A stretch of DNA of 64,000 bases from Marinobacter salexigens. Its GTDB lineage: Bacteria; Pseudomonadota; Gammaproteobacteria; Pseudomonadales; Oleiphilaceae. Both the position numbers and the translations under genes were made by a program. The stretch spans positions 1 through 64,000 of the forward strand of contig NZ_NIHC01000009.1 of assembly GCF_002806945.1 (NCBI RefSeq), in the 5' to 3' direction. The notes under the pieces were generated by a model, which saw only the letters and a program-made list of their open reading frames with translations, had not been told where the DNA came from and ran no database searches. Positions within the stretch are counted from its first letter, which is position 1. Each line of letters starts with the position of its first letter. Shown one piece after another: positions 52,789-62,657 of this stretch.

Positions 52789-53880
52789 TCACTTCTTCTT
52801 GTGCACAGTGCCAAAGCTCAAATCACCATAGGTAACCGTTGGCCGATACCCCGGAAAGCCCCAGTAACTGGTTAGCTCAGAGGAATTGGCCATGTTGGGG
52901 AAATCTGTATACAGCGGGTGGTTGCCGGCAATGGTTTTCTCAACCACCATGGATATGTATTGATCCAGTCCACCCTCAAGGGTGTTGCCGTTCAGTATCA
53001 CTTCCATACCGGTTTGCTGTGCGTATTTCTTCAAGCCTGGAATCCGTGAATGCAGAGGCGCGTAACAATCCGGCCCAACACCATTCTCGCTGGTGACCTT
53101 TAGCCCTTCCGAGGTGTGGGCCACGAAGGAGTGATTTCCGACGGTATGGCCAGGCGTACGAATCAATGCCAGCCCATCACCAATCATGACATCCCCGTCC
53201 AGTTGAATAATGCGATCTTCCGGAACACCCGCCAGCCCATTGGGGCAGTACCAATCAATTTGTGGCGGCATCAGAAAGTTGGCGGCCGTCCACTCTTCTC
53301 TCATCACAAGAAGCTTGGCATTGGGGAACAGGCCCGGATTCTTGCTATCACCTAACCAGCGTCGAATGTCCTGGGTGTGGAGGTGGTCGTAACTGATGTA
53401 GTCCACATCTTCCGGCGTTAAACCTACCTGCTGAAGGCATGCTTCGACTGTATTGATTTCAGGCGCGAGAAACTTCTTGACCAGCTCTTTTAGCGGCCCG
53501 GCCTTGTCGATCACTTTCCGGAAATACGGGGTTTCTGCGTTCGCTTCAGCATCTGACGGCGACAGGAGTATTGTTTTCACACCCTCTTCACTATCAACCT
53601 GCACAATAAACACGCGATTCAGGATGTGGATAAAGGGGCTGGGAATAACATTGCAGTTCAGAAAAGCATACTTGGTGGGATACGGCACGCGAATTAACCC
53701 CATACTCTGATAAAACCTGGCTTGGGGTTTTGCCAACATGTCATTACGGAAAGTGACCGCTGCCTGGCGCATGGCTTGCAGCCGGTAATGCGCGGTATGG
53801 CATTTTCGAGCCTCTTCGAATTGCTTAATGGGTTTGATAATGCTGCTTTCAATTGTGCCGGGTTTAAGAATAGTGCCCAT
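52789..53880 (-). CDS. Metallo-beta-lactamase-fold hydrolase
   Basis: 363 residues. The metal-site motif appears as YDHLHTQDIRRW, and RTPGHTVGNHSFVA supplies a further histidine. The N-terminal 80 residues are helical and not conserved in general MBL proteins. No signal peptide. The family spans lactonases and other hydrolases, and I cannot pick the substrate. Divergent from an AraC regulator, which may control it and the hydroxylase gene. Confidence 0.8.
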   Translation of the reverse strand: MGTILKPGTIESSIIKPIKQFEEARKCHTAHYRLQAMRQAAVTFRNDMLAKPQARFYQSMGLIRVPYPTKYAFLNCNVIPSPFIHILNRVFIVQVDSEEGVKTILLSPSDAEANAETPYFRKVIDKAGPLKELVKKFLAPEINTVEACLQQVGLTPEDVDYISYDHLHTQDIRRWLGDSKNPGLFPNAKLLVMREEWTAANFLMPPQIDWYCPNGLAGVPEDRIIQLDGDVMIGDGLALIRTPGHTVGNHSFVAHTSEGLKVTSENGVGPDCYAPLHSRIPGLKKYAQQTGMEVILNGNTLEGGLDQYISMVVEKTIAGNHPLYTDFPNMANSSELTSYWGFPGYRPTVTYGDLSFGTVHKKK

Positions 53881-53999
53881 GTGCCGCCTGTTTATAATTG
53901 TACTGGTATCTTTGACTCACTAATTGAAAAGCATCCTAGCTTGCTTTAATCTGACTTAATTGTTAGATCACGAATAAAAACTACTATAAGGCGTCAATA

Positions 54000-55034
54000 T
54001 TGGCTAGCAAATCAGCGACAGACACTTCGCGGCACCAGTCTCTCAACTTTGTGGTAGGGCCTTACATTCAGCCCATTCTCATCGCGTATCTTCAACAGGG
54101 CGGCCGACTCTCTGAGCTGGCTGATGCAGCAGGTGTTAGCGATCTATGGATGATCACCCCACCAGAAATAATTGCGGTAGAGGAGTACTTTCGACTTTTC
54201 CTTAGCGCAAGTGACCTGTTGCAAGACCCCCTACTAGGCATAAAGACAGGACAAAGCGCAGGCCTGGAAAACTTTGACGTGCTAGGCGAGGCACTGGCCA
54301 ATCTGCGGGCAAAATCTCTGACACTAGGCCATGCATTGCATCAGGTGATGACTCTAGAGCGACTGGTGCACCGGCTGGGGACCTCTCGTATAGAATCAGA
54401 TGGCGGAAACATTCGGCTAATCTGGAGAGCTCACTTCCAGCAGAACAAGGCCGCCCGGTTAGTGTGCGAAAGTGTACTTGCGGGAATTATTCATCTTGCG
54501 GAACAGCTAACTGGGCGACTGATACCCGTAATGGAAGTGTGCTTTGTTCATTCACGGCCCTCGGATTACCACGAGGCTGAGTACCAGCATGGATTCCGCG
54601 CCCAGTGCCGGTTCAGCCAAGGCAATAACAGCATCATGTTTGCCGCAGACGTGTTGGCTTGGCCTTTGAAAAACATAGCCCGCCCCTCCGTTGCTGGCGC
54701 CACTGCAGGGCAAGTCGTTGATCAGGTAAAAAGCCATATTGGAAAGAACCTGCTAAACAGCCCAAAACTTCCCCAGATAGCCGCCATTCTCGGGCAAAGC
54801 GAACGCAGCTTGCAGCGACAACTGAAGCAACAGGGAACGAGCTATCAACAACTATTAGCCGATGTTCGCTTACACCATGCTCAGGATTATCTGCAGTATT
54901 CGAATTTGAGTGTTTTGCAGATCAGCCAGTTGCTGGGGTTCAGGGAGCAGAGTTCATTTAATCACTTTTTTTTAAGGGGCAGTGGCTTGTCGCCCAAAAA
55001 GTGGCAGGAAGTGAATCGGGCTGGGACTGGGTAA
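54000..55034 (+). CDS. AraC-family transcriptional regulator
   Basis: 344 residues: an N-terminal arabinose-binding-like domain of the OruR/ArgR-type (FVVGPYIQPILIAYLQQGG ... LDVLGEALAN-like DVLGEALANL) and a C-terminal double helix-turn-helix (LPQIAAILGQSERSLQRQLKQQGTSYQQLL, LSVLQISQLLGFREQSSFNHFFLRGSGLSPKKW). The start is TTG at 54000, after AAGG. Members often respond to lipid or amino-acid compounds. Likely regulator of the divergent MBL/hydroxylase genes. Confidence 0.88.
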   Translation: MASKSATDTSRHQSLNFVVGPYIQPILIAYLQQGGRLSELADAAGVSDLWMITPPEIIAVEEYFRLFLSASDLLQDPLLGIKTGQSAGLENFDVLGEALANLRAKSLTLGHALHQVMTLERLVHRLGTSRIESDGGNIRLIWRAHFQQNKAARLVCESVLAGIIHLAEQLTGRLIPVMEVCFVHSRPSDYHEAEYQHGFRAQCRFSQGNNSIMFAADVLAWPLKNIARPSVAGATAGQVVDQVKSHIGKNLLNSPKLPQIAAILGQSERSLQRQLKQQGTSYQQLLADVRLHHAQDYLQYSNLSVLQISQLLGFREQSSFNHFFLRGSGLSPKKWQEVNRAGTG

Positions 55035-55056
55035 AACTTATTAAGGCGGGGGCAGA

Positions 55057-55074
55057 CTGTCATCAGGCGTTAAT
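55057..55074 (+). promoter_or_regulatory. Weak Pho-box candidate upstream of the glycerophosphodiesterase gene
   Basis: CTGTCAT matches one half of the PhoB consensus exactly; the following CGTTAAT at 11-bp distance matches the second half poorly. It lies about 115 bp before the start. It is of interest only because every gene from here to 63.8 kb deals with phosphorus. Confidence 0.25.
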
Positions 55075-55187
55075 CAAATGCAGGCAACATTGGCGCCTGT
55101 ACAGCCTGAGATTAAACGACCTCCCCGTTCTCGCCGACTAAAGCGATGCTGGGACGAACCTAAATTGTCCAACAGAAGGACTCTGTT

Positions 55188-56444
55188 ATGAAAGTTTCGC
55201 TTTTATTGCCTCTTATCATCGGTGCACTCGCCATATTATCTGGCTGCAACGACAGCGATAGTAACGCCAGTGTACCTGAAGCGAGCCCTCCAGATAACAA
55301 CCAGCAGCTGGTTCAGCTCGGCCCCAGGCCTTACTTTCTGGTTAATGATATGGATGACGGTGAGCTGAAAAATAAGCTGCAGGCGTGTGAATCCATGCCT
55401 GCAGTCTCGTCCAACTTCTCCATTGCCCACCGGGGCGCACCCTTGCAGTTTCCTGAACACACCCGCGAATCGTATGTGGCCGCGGCCAAAATGGGAGCCG
55501 GAATCATTGAGTGCGACGTTGCCTTTACCAAGGACCGGCAGTTAGTTTGCCGCCACGCACAGAACGACCTGCACACCACCACCAACATCGTGGCCGTACC
55601 CGAACTGAACGCCAAATGTACCAAGCCTTTTGTGCCTGCTAATCCAGGCGCTGGCACAAAGGCTGAGGCCGAGTGCCGCACCAGCGATATCACGCTGGCT
55701 GAGTTCAAATCGCTCCGGGGTAAAATGGATGCCTTTGACGAGAACGCCACCACGCCCGAGGAGTACCTGGGCGGCACTGCTAATTGGCGAACGGATCTTT
55801 ATGCCACTGAGGGCACTCTGTTAAGTCATCGCGAAAGCATCGAACTGATTAAAGAGCTGGGCCTTAAGTTCACTCCTGAACTGAAAACTCCAGTGGTTGA
55901 TATGCCGTTCGAGGGTGACTACACGCAAGAGGATTATGCCCGTCAGATGATTAGTGAATACATTTCAGCTGGCGTGAAGCCTGAGGATGTATGGCCGCAG
56001 TCGTTCCTGTTGGATGATGTGGTTTTCTGGGTTAATCAAATGCCCGAATTTGGCCGCCAAGCCGTATTTCTGGATGAGAAAAGTAACGACCCGGATAACG
56101 TATCCATGGCGTATATGGAAAGCCTTACCCAAAAAGGCGTTCCCATTCTGGCACCTGCACTCTGGAAAATGCTCACTCTTAACAGCCACCAGGAGATTGT
56201 TCCGTCAGAATACGCACTCAATGCCAAGGCTGCCGGCCTGGATTTGATTGGTTGGTCTCTTGAGCGCAGCGGTCCACTGGTTGAAGGTGGGGGCTGGTAT
56301 TACCAAACCATCACCGAGGCCATTAACAATGATGGCGACATTTATAAAGTGATTGATGTACTGGCTCAAGACGTGGGTGTTATCGGGATTTTTTCAGACT
56401 GGCCTGCAACGACAACCCACTATGCCAACTGTATGGGCCTGTAG
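55188..56444 (+). CDS. Glycerophosphodiester phosphodiesterase lipoprotein (GlpQ-like)
   Basis: 418 residues with a lipobox leader ([11 protein letters not shown]) and the GDPD fold: [27 protein letters not shown] and [19 protein letters not shown] give the catalytic histidines and metal acids. A cysteine-containing insertion (AKCTKPF ... AECRTSD) follows. It would release glycerol-3-phosphate from deacylated phospholipids outside the inner membrane. Head of the phosphorus locus. A strong terminator follows. Confidence 0.9.
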   Translation: MKVSLLLPLIIGALAILSGCNDSDSNASVPEASPPDNNQQLVQLGPRPYFLVNDMDDGELKNKLQACESMPAVSSNFSIAHRGAPLQFPEHTRESYVAAAKMGAGIIECDVAFTKDRQLVCRHAQNDLHTTTNIVAVPELNAKCTKPFVPANPGAGTKAEAECRTSDITLAEFKSLRGKMDAFDENATTPEEYLGGTANWRTDLYATEGTLLSHRESIELIKELGLKFTPELKTPVVDMPFEGDYTQEDYARQMISEYISAGVKPEDVWPQSFLLDDVVFWVNQMPEFGRQAVFLDEKSNDPDNVSMAYMESLTQKGVPILAPALWKMLTLNSHQEIVPSEYALNAKAAGLDLIGWSLERSGPLVEGGGWYYQTITEAINNDGDIYKVIDVLAQDVGVIGIFSDWPATTTHYANCMGL

Positions 56445-56481
56445 TAGCCCCGTAATCGAACGTTCGTAACTGCAAAACCAG

Positions 56482-56516
56482 AGCCAGCGGATGACATCAT
56501 CCGCTGGCTTTTTTTC
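56482..56516 (+). terminator. Terminator after the glycerophosphodiesterase gene
   Basis: AGCCAGCGGATGA pairs with TCATCCGCTGGCT around a 2-nt to 4-nt loop, followed by seven T. A textbook rho-independent terminator. Confidence 0.88.
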
Positions 56517-56638
56517 TCTGAGTCCACCTTCAACCCACTACTTGACCTGACCCATCAATATCTTGGTCTTGTCACGTAACCATAATAATCCTTGGTTAGG
56601 ATCTGGCCGTCGAAGCTTCATAACCTACGGATGCAAAT

Positions 56639-57583
56639 ATGAATAAATTAATGACTCTTACATGTGCCACTCTGATCACCCCTATGCTCGCGCATGGTGC
56701 ATTCAAACTGGACTCCCGATACAGCGATAATGACGGCGATCTGATTGCTGACATTCCTGCCAAGTCTGAGCAGATCGATCCTTCCACTCTGATTTTTGCT
56801 TACACCCCTGTGGAAGACCCGTCTGTTTACGCTGAAGCCTGGTCCGATTTTCTAGCCCATCTGTCTGAGAAAACCGGCAAAAAAATCCAGTTTTTCCCAG
56901 TTCAATCCAACGCTGCGCAAATTGAAGCCATGCGCGCGGGTCGCCTCCACATTGCCGGTTTCAATACCGGATCCAATCCGATAGCCGTTGCGTGTGGCGG
57001 CTTCCGCCCTTTCACCATTATGGCATCCGCTGATGGTTCATTCGGCTACGAGATGGAAATCATCACCCACCCCGATTCCGGAATTACCGAGGTTGGGGAA
57101 CTGAAAGGTCGCGAACTAGCCTTCACTTCTGAAACCTCGAACTCGGGCTTCAAAGCGCCGTCTGCAATCCTGAAAGCCGACTATGATCTTGAGCCAAACA
57201 GGGATTTCACCCCGGTGTTTTCCGGCAAGCACGACAACTCCGTTCTTGGTGTAGCCAACAAGGACTATGACGCTGCCGCGGTTGCTAACTCCGTTATGGC
57301 GCGGATGCTGAACCGGGGCGTCGTCAACGAAGACCAGATTGTATCCCTGTACAAGTCTCAGACCTTCCCCACTACAGGGTATGGCGTTGCTCACAACCTG
57401 ACGCCAGAACTACAAGACAAAATCCAGCAGGCGTTTTTCTCCTTTGAATGGGCAGGCACCTCCCTGGAAGAGGAATTCTCCAAGTCAGGTGAAGCTCAGT
57501 TCATCCCGATCACTTTTCAGGAGCACTGGGAAGTTATTCGTAAAATCGATGATGCCAACGGCGTGGTTTACAACTGCCGCTAA
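56639..57583 (+). CDS. phnD: Phosphonate/phosphate-type ABC transporter binding protein (PhnD family)
   Basis: 314 residues: signal peptide (to AHGAFK) and PhnD-type binding protein (LIFAYTPVEDPSVYAEAWSDFLAHLSE, GRLHIAGFNTGSNPIAVACGGF, LAFTSETSNSGFKAP). Family ligands are phosphonates, phosphite or phosphate; no phosphonate-degrading gene is nearby, so the ligand is uncertain. An EF-hand-like segment (SRYSDNDGDLIAD) near the N-terminus is odd. First gene of the transporter operon. Confidence 0.88.
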   Translation: MNKLMTLTCATLITPMLAHGAFKLDSRYSDNDGDLIADIPAKSEQIDPSTLIFAYTPVEDPSVYAEAWSDFLAHLSEKTGKKIQFFPVQSNAAQIEAMRAGRLHIAGFNTGSNPIAVACGGFRPFTIMASADGSFGYEMEIITHPDSGITEVGELKGRELAFTSETSNSGFKAPSAILKADYDLEPNRDFTPVFSGKHDNSVLGVANKDYDAAAVANSVMARMLNRGVVNEDQIVSLYKSQTFPTTGYGVAHNLTPELQDKIQQAFFSFEWAGTSLEEEFSKSGEAQFIPITFQEHWEVIRKIDDANGVVYNCR

Positions 57584-57670
57584 AGGCTCAAAACGCTTTC
57601 AGCGGGTTGAACATGTCGCTCTATGTGGCCAACCCGTTGATTCTTCTATTATCAGCAATGGCAGAAAATT

Positions 57671-58489
57671 GTGCTTGAACTGAAAGCCCTATCAAAAACC
57701 TACAGCACCGGCGACCGGGCACTGACCGACATCAGCTTCTCAGTGCCTGCTGGCCAGGTTGTGGGCCTGATTGGCCCCTCTGGAGCCGGCAAGTCGAGCC
57801 TGATCCGGTGTATCAACCGTCTGGTTGAACCCAGCTCCGGCAGCATTTACCTCGGCGACACTGAGCTGACCAAACTCAGTGGTCGGGCTTTACGCCAGGC
57901 TCGCCGGCGTATCGGGATGATTTTCCAGGAATATGCGCTAGTTGAGCGCCTTACAGTAATGGAGAACGTGCTCTCGGGCCGCCTGGGATATGTTTCCGGC
58001 TGGCGATCCTTCCTGCGCCGCTACCCACAAACTGACATAGACCAAGCCTTCAGCCTACTGGATCGGGTCGGGCTGGGTGATCACTACAACAAACGGGCAG
58101 ATGAGCTCTCTGGCGGCCAACGCCAACGTGTGGGCATTGCTCGCGCATTGGAGCAGAATCCGGAACTTCTGTTGGCCGACGAGCCCACAGCGTCTCTCGA
58201 CCCTAAAACCTCTCGCCAGATCATGCGCCTGATTCAAGGCGTCTGCCGGGAGAGAAACTTACCAGCCATCATCAACATTCACGATGTGGTGCTGGCGCAA
58301 AACTTCGCCGATCGAATCATCGGATTGCGGGCTGGCCAAGTGGTATTTGATGGCCCGCCGTCAGCCTTGTCCCATGAGGCGCTGACCCGCATTTATGGCG
58401 CAGAGGATTGGGATCAGGTTCAACAGAGCAGTGAGCCACAGAACGACGAGTTTATGTTCAGCAGCGCCAAAGTGCTGGAGCTAACATGA
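57671..58489 (+). CDS. phnC: Phosphonate/phosphate ABC transporter ATPase (PhnC)
   Basis: 272 residues: Walker [31 protein letters not shown], signature [15 protein letters not shown], Walker [12 protein letters not shown] and the H-loop [10 protein letters not shown]. All catalytic motifs are intact. The start is GTG at 57671, 87 bases after phnD. It overlaps phnE by 4 bases. Confidence 0.92.
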   Translation: MLELKALSKTYSTGDRALTDISFSVPAGQVVGLIGPSGAGKSSLIRCINRLVEPSSGSIYLGDTELTKLSGRALRQARRRIGMIFQEYALVERLTVMENVLSGRLGYVSGWRSFLRRYPQTDIDQAFSLLDRVGLGDHYNKRADELSGGQRQRVGIARALEQNPELLLADEPTASLDPKTSRQIMRLIQGVCRERNLPAIINIHDVVLAQNFADRIIGLRAGQVVFDGPPSALSHEALTRIYGAEDWDQVQQSSEPQNDEFMFSSAKVLELT

Positions 58490-59295
58490 CCGGCGCAATC
58501 CCGTCTTTGAGGACCTGGAAGCGGCCTCCGCTAATACTTAAAGACCCACGATGGCGCTGGACCATTTTGTTAGGGGGTGCGATCTACCTGGTTCTGGCGA
58601 TCAGCTCAGTGGAGGTCAACTGGTTTCGGGTTTATGAAGGTCTTGAGCGCGGCTGGAAGTTCATTCAAGGGTTTCTGTCGCCGGATTTTAGCTCTCGCTG
58701 GCGGGACATTCAGGCTGGGCTAATCGAAAGCCTGACCATGACTCTGACCTCCACCGTGGCCGGTGTATTGATCTCGGTGCCGATTGGCCTTGGCGCCGCC
58801 CGCAATCTGGCGCCGTTGCCGGTGTATACGATCTGCAGGAGCATTATTACGCTGTCCCGCTCATTCCAGGAAATCATCATTGCGATCCTGCTGGTCGCCA
58901 TGTTTGGATTCGGGCCCTTTGCCGGCTTCCTTACCCTGACATTTGCCTCCATCGGATTTCTCTCCAAGCTGCTTGCGGAAGACATCGAAGACTGTGACAG
59001 CGCCCAGATAGAAGCGATTCGCGCGACCGGCGCAGATTGGTGGCAAGTGGTTAACTATGCCGTCCAGTCCCAGGTGATGCCACGGCTGATCGGCCTTTCT
59101 CTGTATCGGCTGGACATAAATTTTCGGGAGTCGTCGGTCATCGGTATCGTCGGTGCCGGCGGGGTTGGAGCCACTTTGAACACGGCTATTGATCGCTACG
59201 AGTACGATTCAGCTGGTGCCATCCTGATCATCATCATCGCTATTGTATTAGTGGTGGAATACTCCTCATCCTACATCCGACGGTGGGTCCAATGA
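58486..59295 (+). CDS. phnE: Phosphonate/phosphate ABC transporter permease (PhnE), first copy
   Basis: 269-residue permease, about six membrane segments, with the family loop [24 protein letters not shown]. It overlaps phnC (ATGA) and the second permease (ATGA). Two different permeases suggest a heterodimeric channel. Confidence 0.9.
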   Translation: MTGAIPSLRTWKRPPLILKDPRWRWTILLGGAIYLVLAISSVEVNWFRVYEGLERGWKFIQGFLSPDFSSRWRDIQAGLIESLTMTLTSTVAGVLISVPIGLGAARNLAPLPVYTICRSIITLSRSFQEIIIAILLVAMFGFGPFAGFLTLTFASIGFLSKLLAEDIEDCDSAQIEAIRATGADWWQVVNYAVQSQVMPRLIGLSLYRLDINFRESSVIGIVGAGGVGATLNTAIDRYEYDSAGAILIIIIAIVLVVEYSSSYIRRWVQ

Positions 59296-60101
59296 TCACC
59301 AGTGCAAACACGAAAACATGGCAGTTCCGCACCTCTAAACAGTACATGCTGCGATGGACTGGCTGGTTCTGGCTAGTGGCTTTGACAGTGTTCTGCTGGA
59401 ACCTGATGACGGAAGACACCATTTGGGCTTTTGTAGCAGACGCACCCCGACAGGCTTCGGATATCGGTAGCCGCATGCTCCCACCGCGCTGGGGCTATCT
59501 CAATCAACTCTGGCAGCCGCTCTGGGATACGCTGAACATCGCAACCCTTGGCACACTGATCGGAGTGATCATCGCGATACCCGTTGCTTTCCTGGCCGCT
59601 GGCAACACGACCCCGAGTCGCCATTTTGTGCGCCCGCTGGCCCTACTGATCATCGTGACCTCTCGCTCGATCAACTCGCTTATCTGGGCCCTGCTGCTGG
59701 TCGCAATCATCGGCCCGGGACTGTTGGCAGGCATTGTCGCGATCGGTCTGCGCTCCATCGGCTTCATCGCCAAGTTGCTGTACGAGGCCATTGAAGAGAT
59801 CGATGTGAGTCAGGTAGAAGCAATGCGCGCAACTGGTGCCTCTGGAACCCAAGTGATTGACTACGCAATTATCCCGCAGATCCTACCAGCATTTTGGGGC
59901 ATTTCAGTGTTCCGCTGGGACATCAATATTCGCGAGTCCACTATTCTCGGGCTAGTTGGTGCCGGTGGCCTTGGTTTACAACTCCAGTCATCCTTGAGCA
60001 CATTGGCCTGGAACCAGGTAACGGTGATTTTTCTCGTTATACTGGCGACTGTGGTCGTTTCTGAATGGGTATCTGCGAAAGTTCGGCGGGCTGTGCTCTG
60101 A
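59292..60101 (+). CDS. phnE: Phosphonate/phosphate ABC transporter permease (PhnE), second copy
   Basis: 269-residue permease similar to the preceding one (GSRM...LNIATLGTLIGVIIAIPVAFLAAGNTTPS; loop EAMRATGASGTQVIDYAIIPQILP). The ATG at 59292 overlaps the stop of the first permease; a GTG at 59283 is in frame. Last intact gene of the transporter operon. Confidence 0.9.
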   Translation: MITSANTKTWQFRTSKQYMLRWTGWFWLVALTVFCWNLMTEDTIWAFVADAPRQASDIGSRMLPPRWGYLNQLWQPLWDTLNIATLGTLIGVIIAIPVAFLAAGNTTPSRHFVRPLALLIIVTSRSINSLIWALLLVAIIGPGLLAGIVAIGLRSIGFIAKLLYEAIEEIDVSQVEAMRATGASGTQVIDYAIIPQILPAFWGISVFRWDINIRESTILGLVGAGGLGLQLQSSLSTLAWNQVTVIFLVILATVVVSEWVSAKVRRAVL

Positions 60102-60155
60102 AATAGCACGACCGCCAGCAGGCACACACCTATAACTCCTTCAACGCTTTGCGCG

Positions 60156-60200
60156 TTGGCGCCTGAGTGGGGTGAGGAGGAGTTTATCCCATTGTTTACG
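60156..60200. repeat. Dispersed 45-bp repeat, copy 2
   Basis: It matches 20721-20765 at 38 of 45 positions. It lies 55 bases after the second phnE stop and about 200 bases before the group II intron reverse-transcriptase remnant. The following 150 bases hold no recognisable gene. Confidence 0.5.
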
Positions 60201-60360
60201 GTATAATTACACATGGTGTCCATTCGCCCAGTCACTGCATCAATCCATGCCTACCTTCACTCTCCAGCAATCAAAGACCGAAGCCTATTGGCACTCGTGT
60301 TTTCAACATCATCGGAAGTGTTTCAGAAATGAATTTGGCTTGGGTCAGTTAAGACACTGA

Positions 60361-60756
60361 CTGCTGTATTCTCGTGGAGCCACTGATTCACGCACCGGGT
60401 TTGACAGGCGCATTCTGCGACTAATCAAGAAATGGCTGCAAGTAGGCGCTTTCGATGAGGGGCAATGGCTCGATCTCGCCGAGAGTTCAACCCAAAGCCT
60501 AGTGATCTCGCCGTTGCTCGCCAACATTTACCACCACTATGCGTTTGACCTGTGGGCCAATTGGTGGCGCCGACACCACGCACGTGGACGAGTGATTATC
60601 GTGCGTTACGCTGCCAATACCGTTATGGGATTCCAATATCGTGGCGACGCGGAAGCTTTTCGCACCGCGGTGACGCAACTGTGTTCGTGCACACGCCGAG
60701 GCAAGTGCACCATCCGGCGAAAGACCTCTGCCAAGTGCCTGCGAGCGAAACTGTAA
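60361..60756 (+). pseudogene. Group II intron reverse transcriptase/maturase remnant
   Basis: The frame from about 60397 reads ILRLIKKWLQVGAFDEGQW, then VISPLLANIYHHYAFDLWA, WWRRHHARGRVIIVRYA, and MGFQYRGDAEAFRTAVTQL. This is the palm of a group II intron reverse transcriptase. The catalytic YADD has become YAAN, and the PQG before ISPLLAN is lost. After VTQL the text jumps to TIRRKTSAKCLRAKL (an internal deletion), and after the stop related text continues in another frame (SQTEIAKVPEPKG). The N-terminal third and the maturase and intron RNA domains are missing. Dead fragment between the transporter and phosphatase genes. Confidence 0.8.
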
Positions 60757-60923
60757 CAAGTCAAACAGAAATCGCGAAGGTGCCTGAACCAAAAGGTTCG
60801 GTTTTGACGTAAGAATGCTTCAAACGCTTTCGCGATTAGGGGCTCCGTAATAAAGCGGTAACTGCGCGTTAACAATCTGACTATAGAGTGCCCCGTTGCA
60901 TTGATTCTAAGGGGAAACACTCC

Positions 60924-62657
60924 ATGAAACGAAGAGACTTTATCACTCAAGCAAGCGCAGCGGGGCTCTCGCTCGGGTTGCTGTCTGCGTGCGGTGGCGA
61001 ACCCAACACGGATAACCCCACATCGAATGGCACCAGCCAATCTCCAGGCAACACCTTGGCTAACATCCGAAAGCATATGCCTGACTACAACGGCCCAACC
61101 CCGTTCATCCATGGCGTTGCCAGTGGCGACCCTCTCCCTTACCAAGTCATTCTTTGGACACGAATTACCGCGGAAGGCCTGGATGAGATCCCGGTTGTTG
61201 TGCAAGTCTCGGAAACACCCGACTTTAGCTCCGTTGTTTATGAAGGGATCGGCTACGCCCGATCCAGCTCTGATTATACGGTGAAAATTGATGCCCACCT
61301 TCCACAGGCAGGAACAACCTATTACTATCGCTTCGAGTCGCTGGGGCATCTGTCGACGATGGGCCGTACTCGATCCACACCAGCTAACAGTGAGCAGACT
61401 GATCACCTGCGGCTGGCGGTCGTTTCCTGCTCCAACTACCCTTACGGCTACTTCAATGCTTACCGAAGAGTCGCCTATCGCCCAGACCTTGACGCGGTCA
61501 TCCACTTGGGCGACTACATCTACGAATATGCCCAAGGTGAGTACGCCGACAAGAACCTGACAGAAAAGCGGCCGATCGACCCGCCCCACGAGATTGTCTC
61601 TCTTGAGGACTATCGCCGACGCTACGCGTGTTATCGCACTGACGGAGATCTACAGGAGTGCCACCGGCAACACCCATTTATCTGCGTTTGGGATGACCAC
61701 GAGATCACCGACAACTCATGGCAAGGCGGCGCCAAAAACCATAACCCCGAAAATGGTGAAGGCGATTATCTTGAACGCAAGAGAGCAGCCGTCAAGGCCT
61801 ACTTCGAGTGGATGCCTATTCGTCGCGTGGACCCCGACAACGATATCCGCATCTATCGTCACTTCGAGTTCGGGCAATTACTCTCACTGATGATGTTAGA
61901 CACCCGTTTAATAGGACGCAGTGAGCAAGTCTCCTTACCTTCACAAGCGCGAGACCCTGACAGACAACTCCTTGGCCATGAACAGGAGAAGTGGCTATTT
62001 AACCAACTCCAAACTTCCCACAGCCGGGGCGCTAGGTGGCACGTAATCGGTCAGCAAGTCATGCTCTCTCCCCTCACGCTAGGAACACTGCCAGACAATC
62101 CCAACTGGCATATTGGCGGCGGTGCCCAACTGAACTACGACCAGTGGGATGGGTATGAGGTCAGCCGGAGAAATCTGCTAGGGCGCATAGAAGCCATGGG
62201 GCTTAACAACGCCGTTGTACTCACTGGAGACATCCACAGCTCGTGGGCCATGGATGTCGCTGTGGACCCCGGCAATCTATTATTGTACGACCGGCGTACT
62301 GGCGAGGGCTCGTTGGCAGTCGAGTTTGTCACACCCGCGGTCACCTCACCGGCAGCACCGACCAAAGGTCTGTCAGACATAGCAGCCGCCGCCCTTATTC
62401 CCCTGAACCGACATCTCAAGTGGGTGGATCTTTATCACCGCGGCTATATGGTCCTGGACGTAACCCCTGAGCGCTGCAAAGCCGACTGGTTCCATCTCGA
62501 AACCGTGTCTGAGCCAAGCAACCAGGAGCACTTCGCCCGTTCCTACCTGACGAAAGACGGCGGTAATCACGTAGAGCGCGCGAATGCTCCCAGCGCCCCC
62601 AAACTGAACGCCCCGGCCCTTGCGCCGGCCGCTTCTCAAACCACGGAGATCCTCTGA
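60924..62657 (+). CDS. phoD: Alkaline phosphatase D family enzyme (PhoD), Tat-exported
   Basis: 577 residues. The leader MKRRDFITQASAAGLSLGLLSACGG combines a twin-arginine motif with a lipobox. The PhoD body follows: VASGDPLPYQVILWTRI, LRLAVVSCSNYPYGYFNAYRR, VIHLGDYIYEYAQ, FICVWDDHEITDNSW and, late, VVLTGDIHSSWA. PhoD is a Ca/Fe-dependent phosphomonoesterase/diesterase in the periplasm. ATG 60924 with AAGGGGA is preferred to 60888. Its stop overlaps the next start. Confidence 0.92.
   Translation: MKRRDFITQASAAGLSLGLLSACGGEPNTDNPTSNGTSQSPGNTLANIRKHMPDYNGPTPFIHGVASGDPLPYQVILWTRITAEGLDEIPVVVQVSETPDFSSVVYEGIGYARSSSDYTVKIDAHLPQAGTTYYYRFESLGHLSTMGRTRSTPANSEQTDHLRLAVVSCSNYPYGYFNAYRRVAYRPDLDAVIHLGDYIYEYAQGEYADKNLTEKRPIDPPHEIVSLEDYRRRYACYRTDGDLQECHRQHPFICVWDDHEITDNSWQGGAKNHNPENGEGDYLERKRAAVKAYFEWMPIRRVDPDNDIRIYRHFEFGQLLSLMMLDTRLIGRSEQVSLPSQARDPDRQLLGHEQEKWLFNQLQTSHSRGARWHVIGQQVMLSPLTLGTLPDNPNWHIGGGAQLNYDQWDGYEVSRRNLLGRIEAMGLNNAVVLTGDIHSSWAMDVAVDPGNLLLYDRRTGEGSLAVEFVTPAVTSPAAPTKGLSDIAAAALIPLNRHLKWVDLYHRGYMVLDVTPERCKADWFHLETVSEPSNQEHFARSYLTKDGGNHVERANAPSAPKLNAPALAPAASQTTEIL

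Noticed and set aside
60151-60200. Possible integron attC site or 5' end of a group II intron at the dispersed repeat
   Set aside because: The core motif GTTRRRY with its matching inverse is not met, and no GUGYG-type intron start or domain V could be found. Reported only as a repeat.
60606-61589. A 327-codon minus-strand frame over the intron remnant and phoD
   Set aside because: It is antisense to the phoD leader and catalytic region, which carry clear signal and motif sequences. It has no ribosome site or family resemblance.
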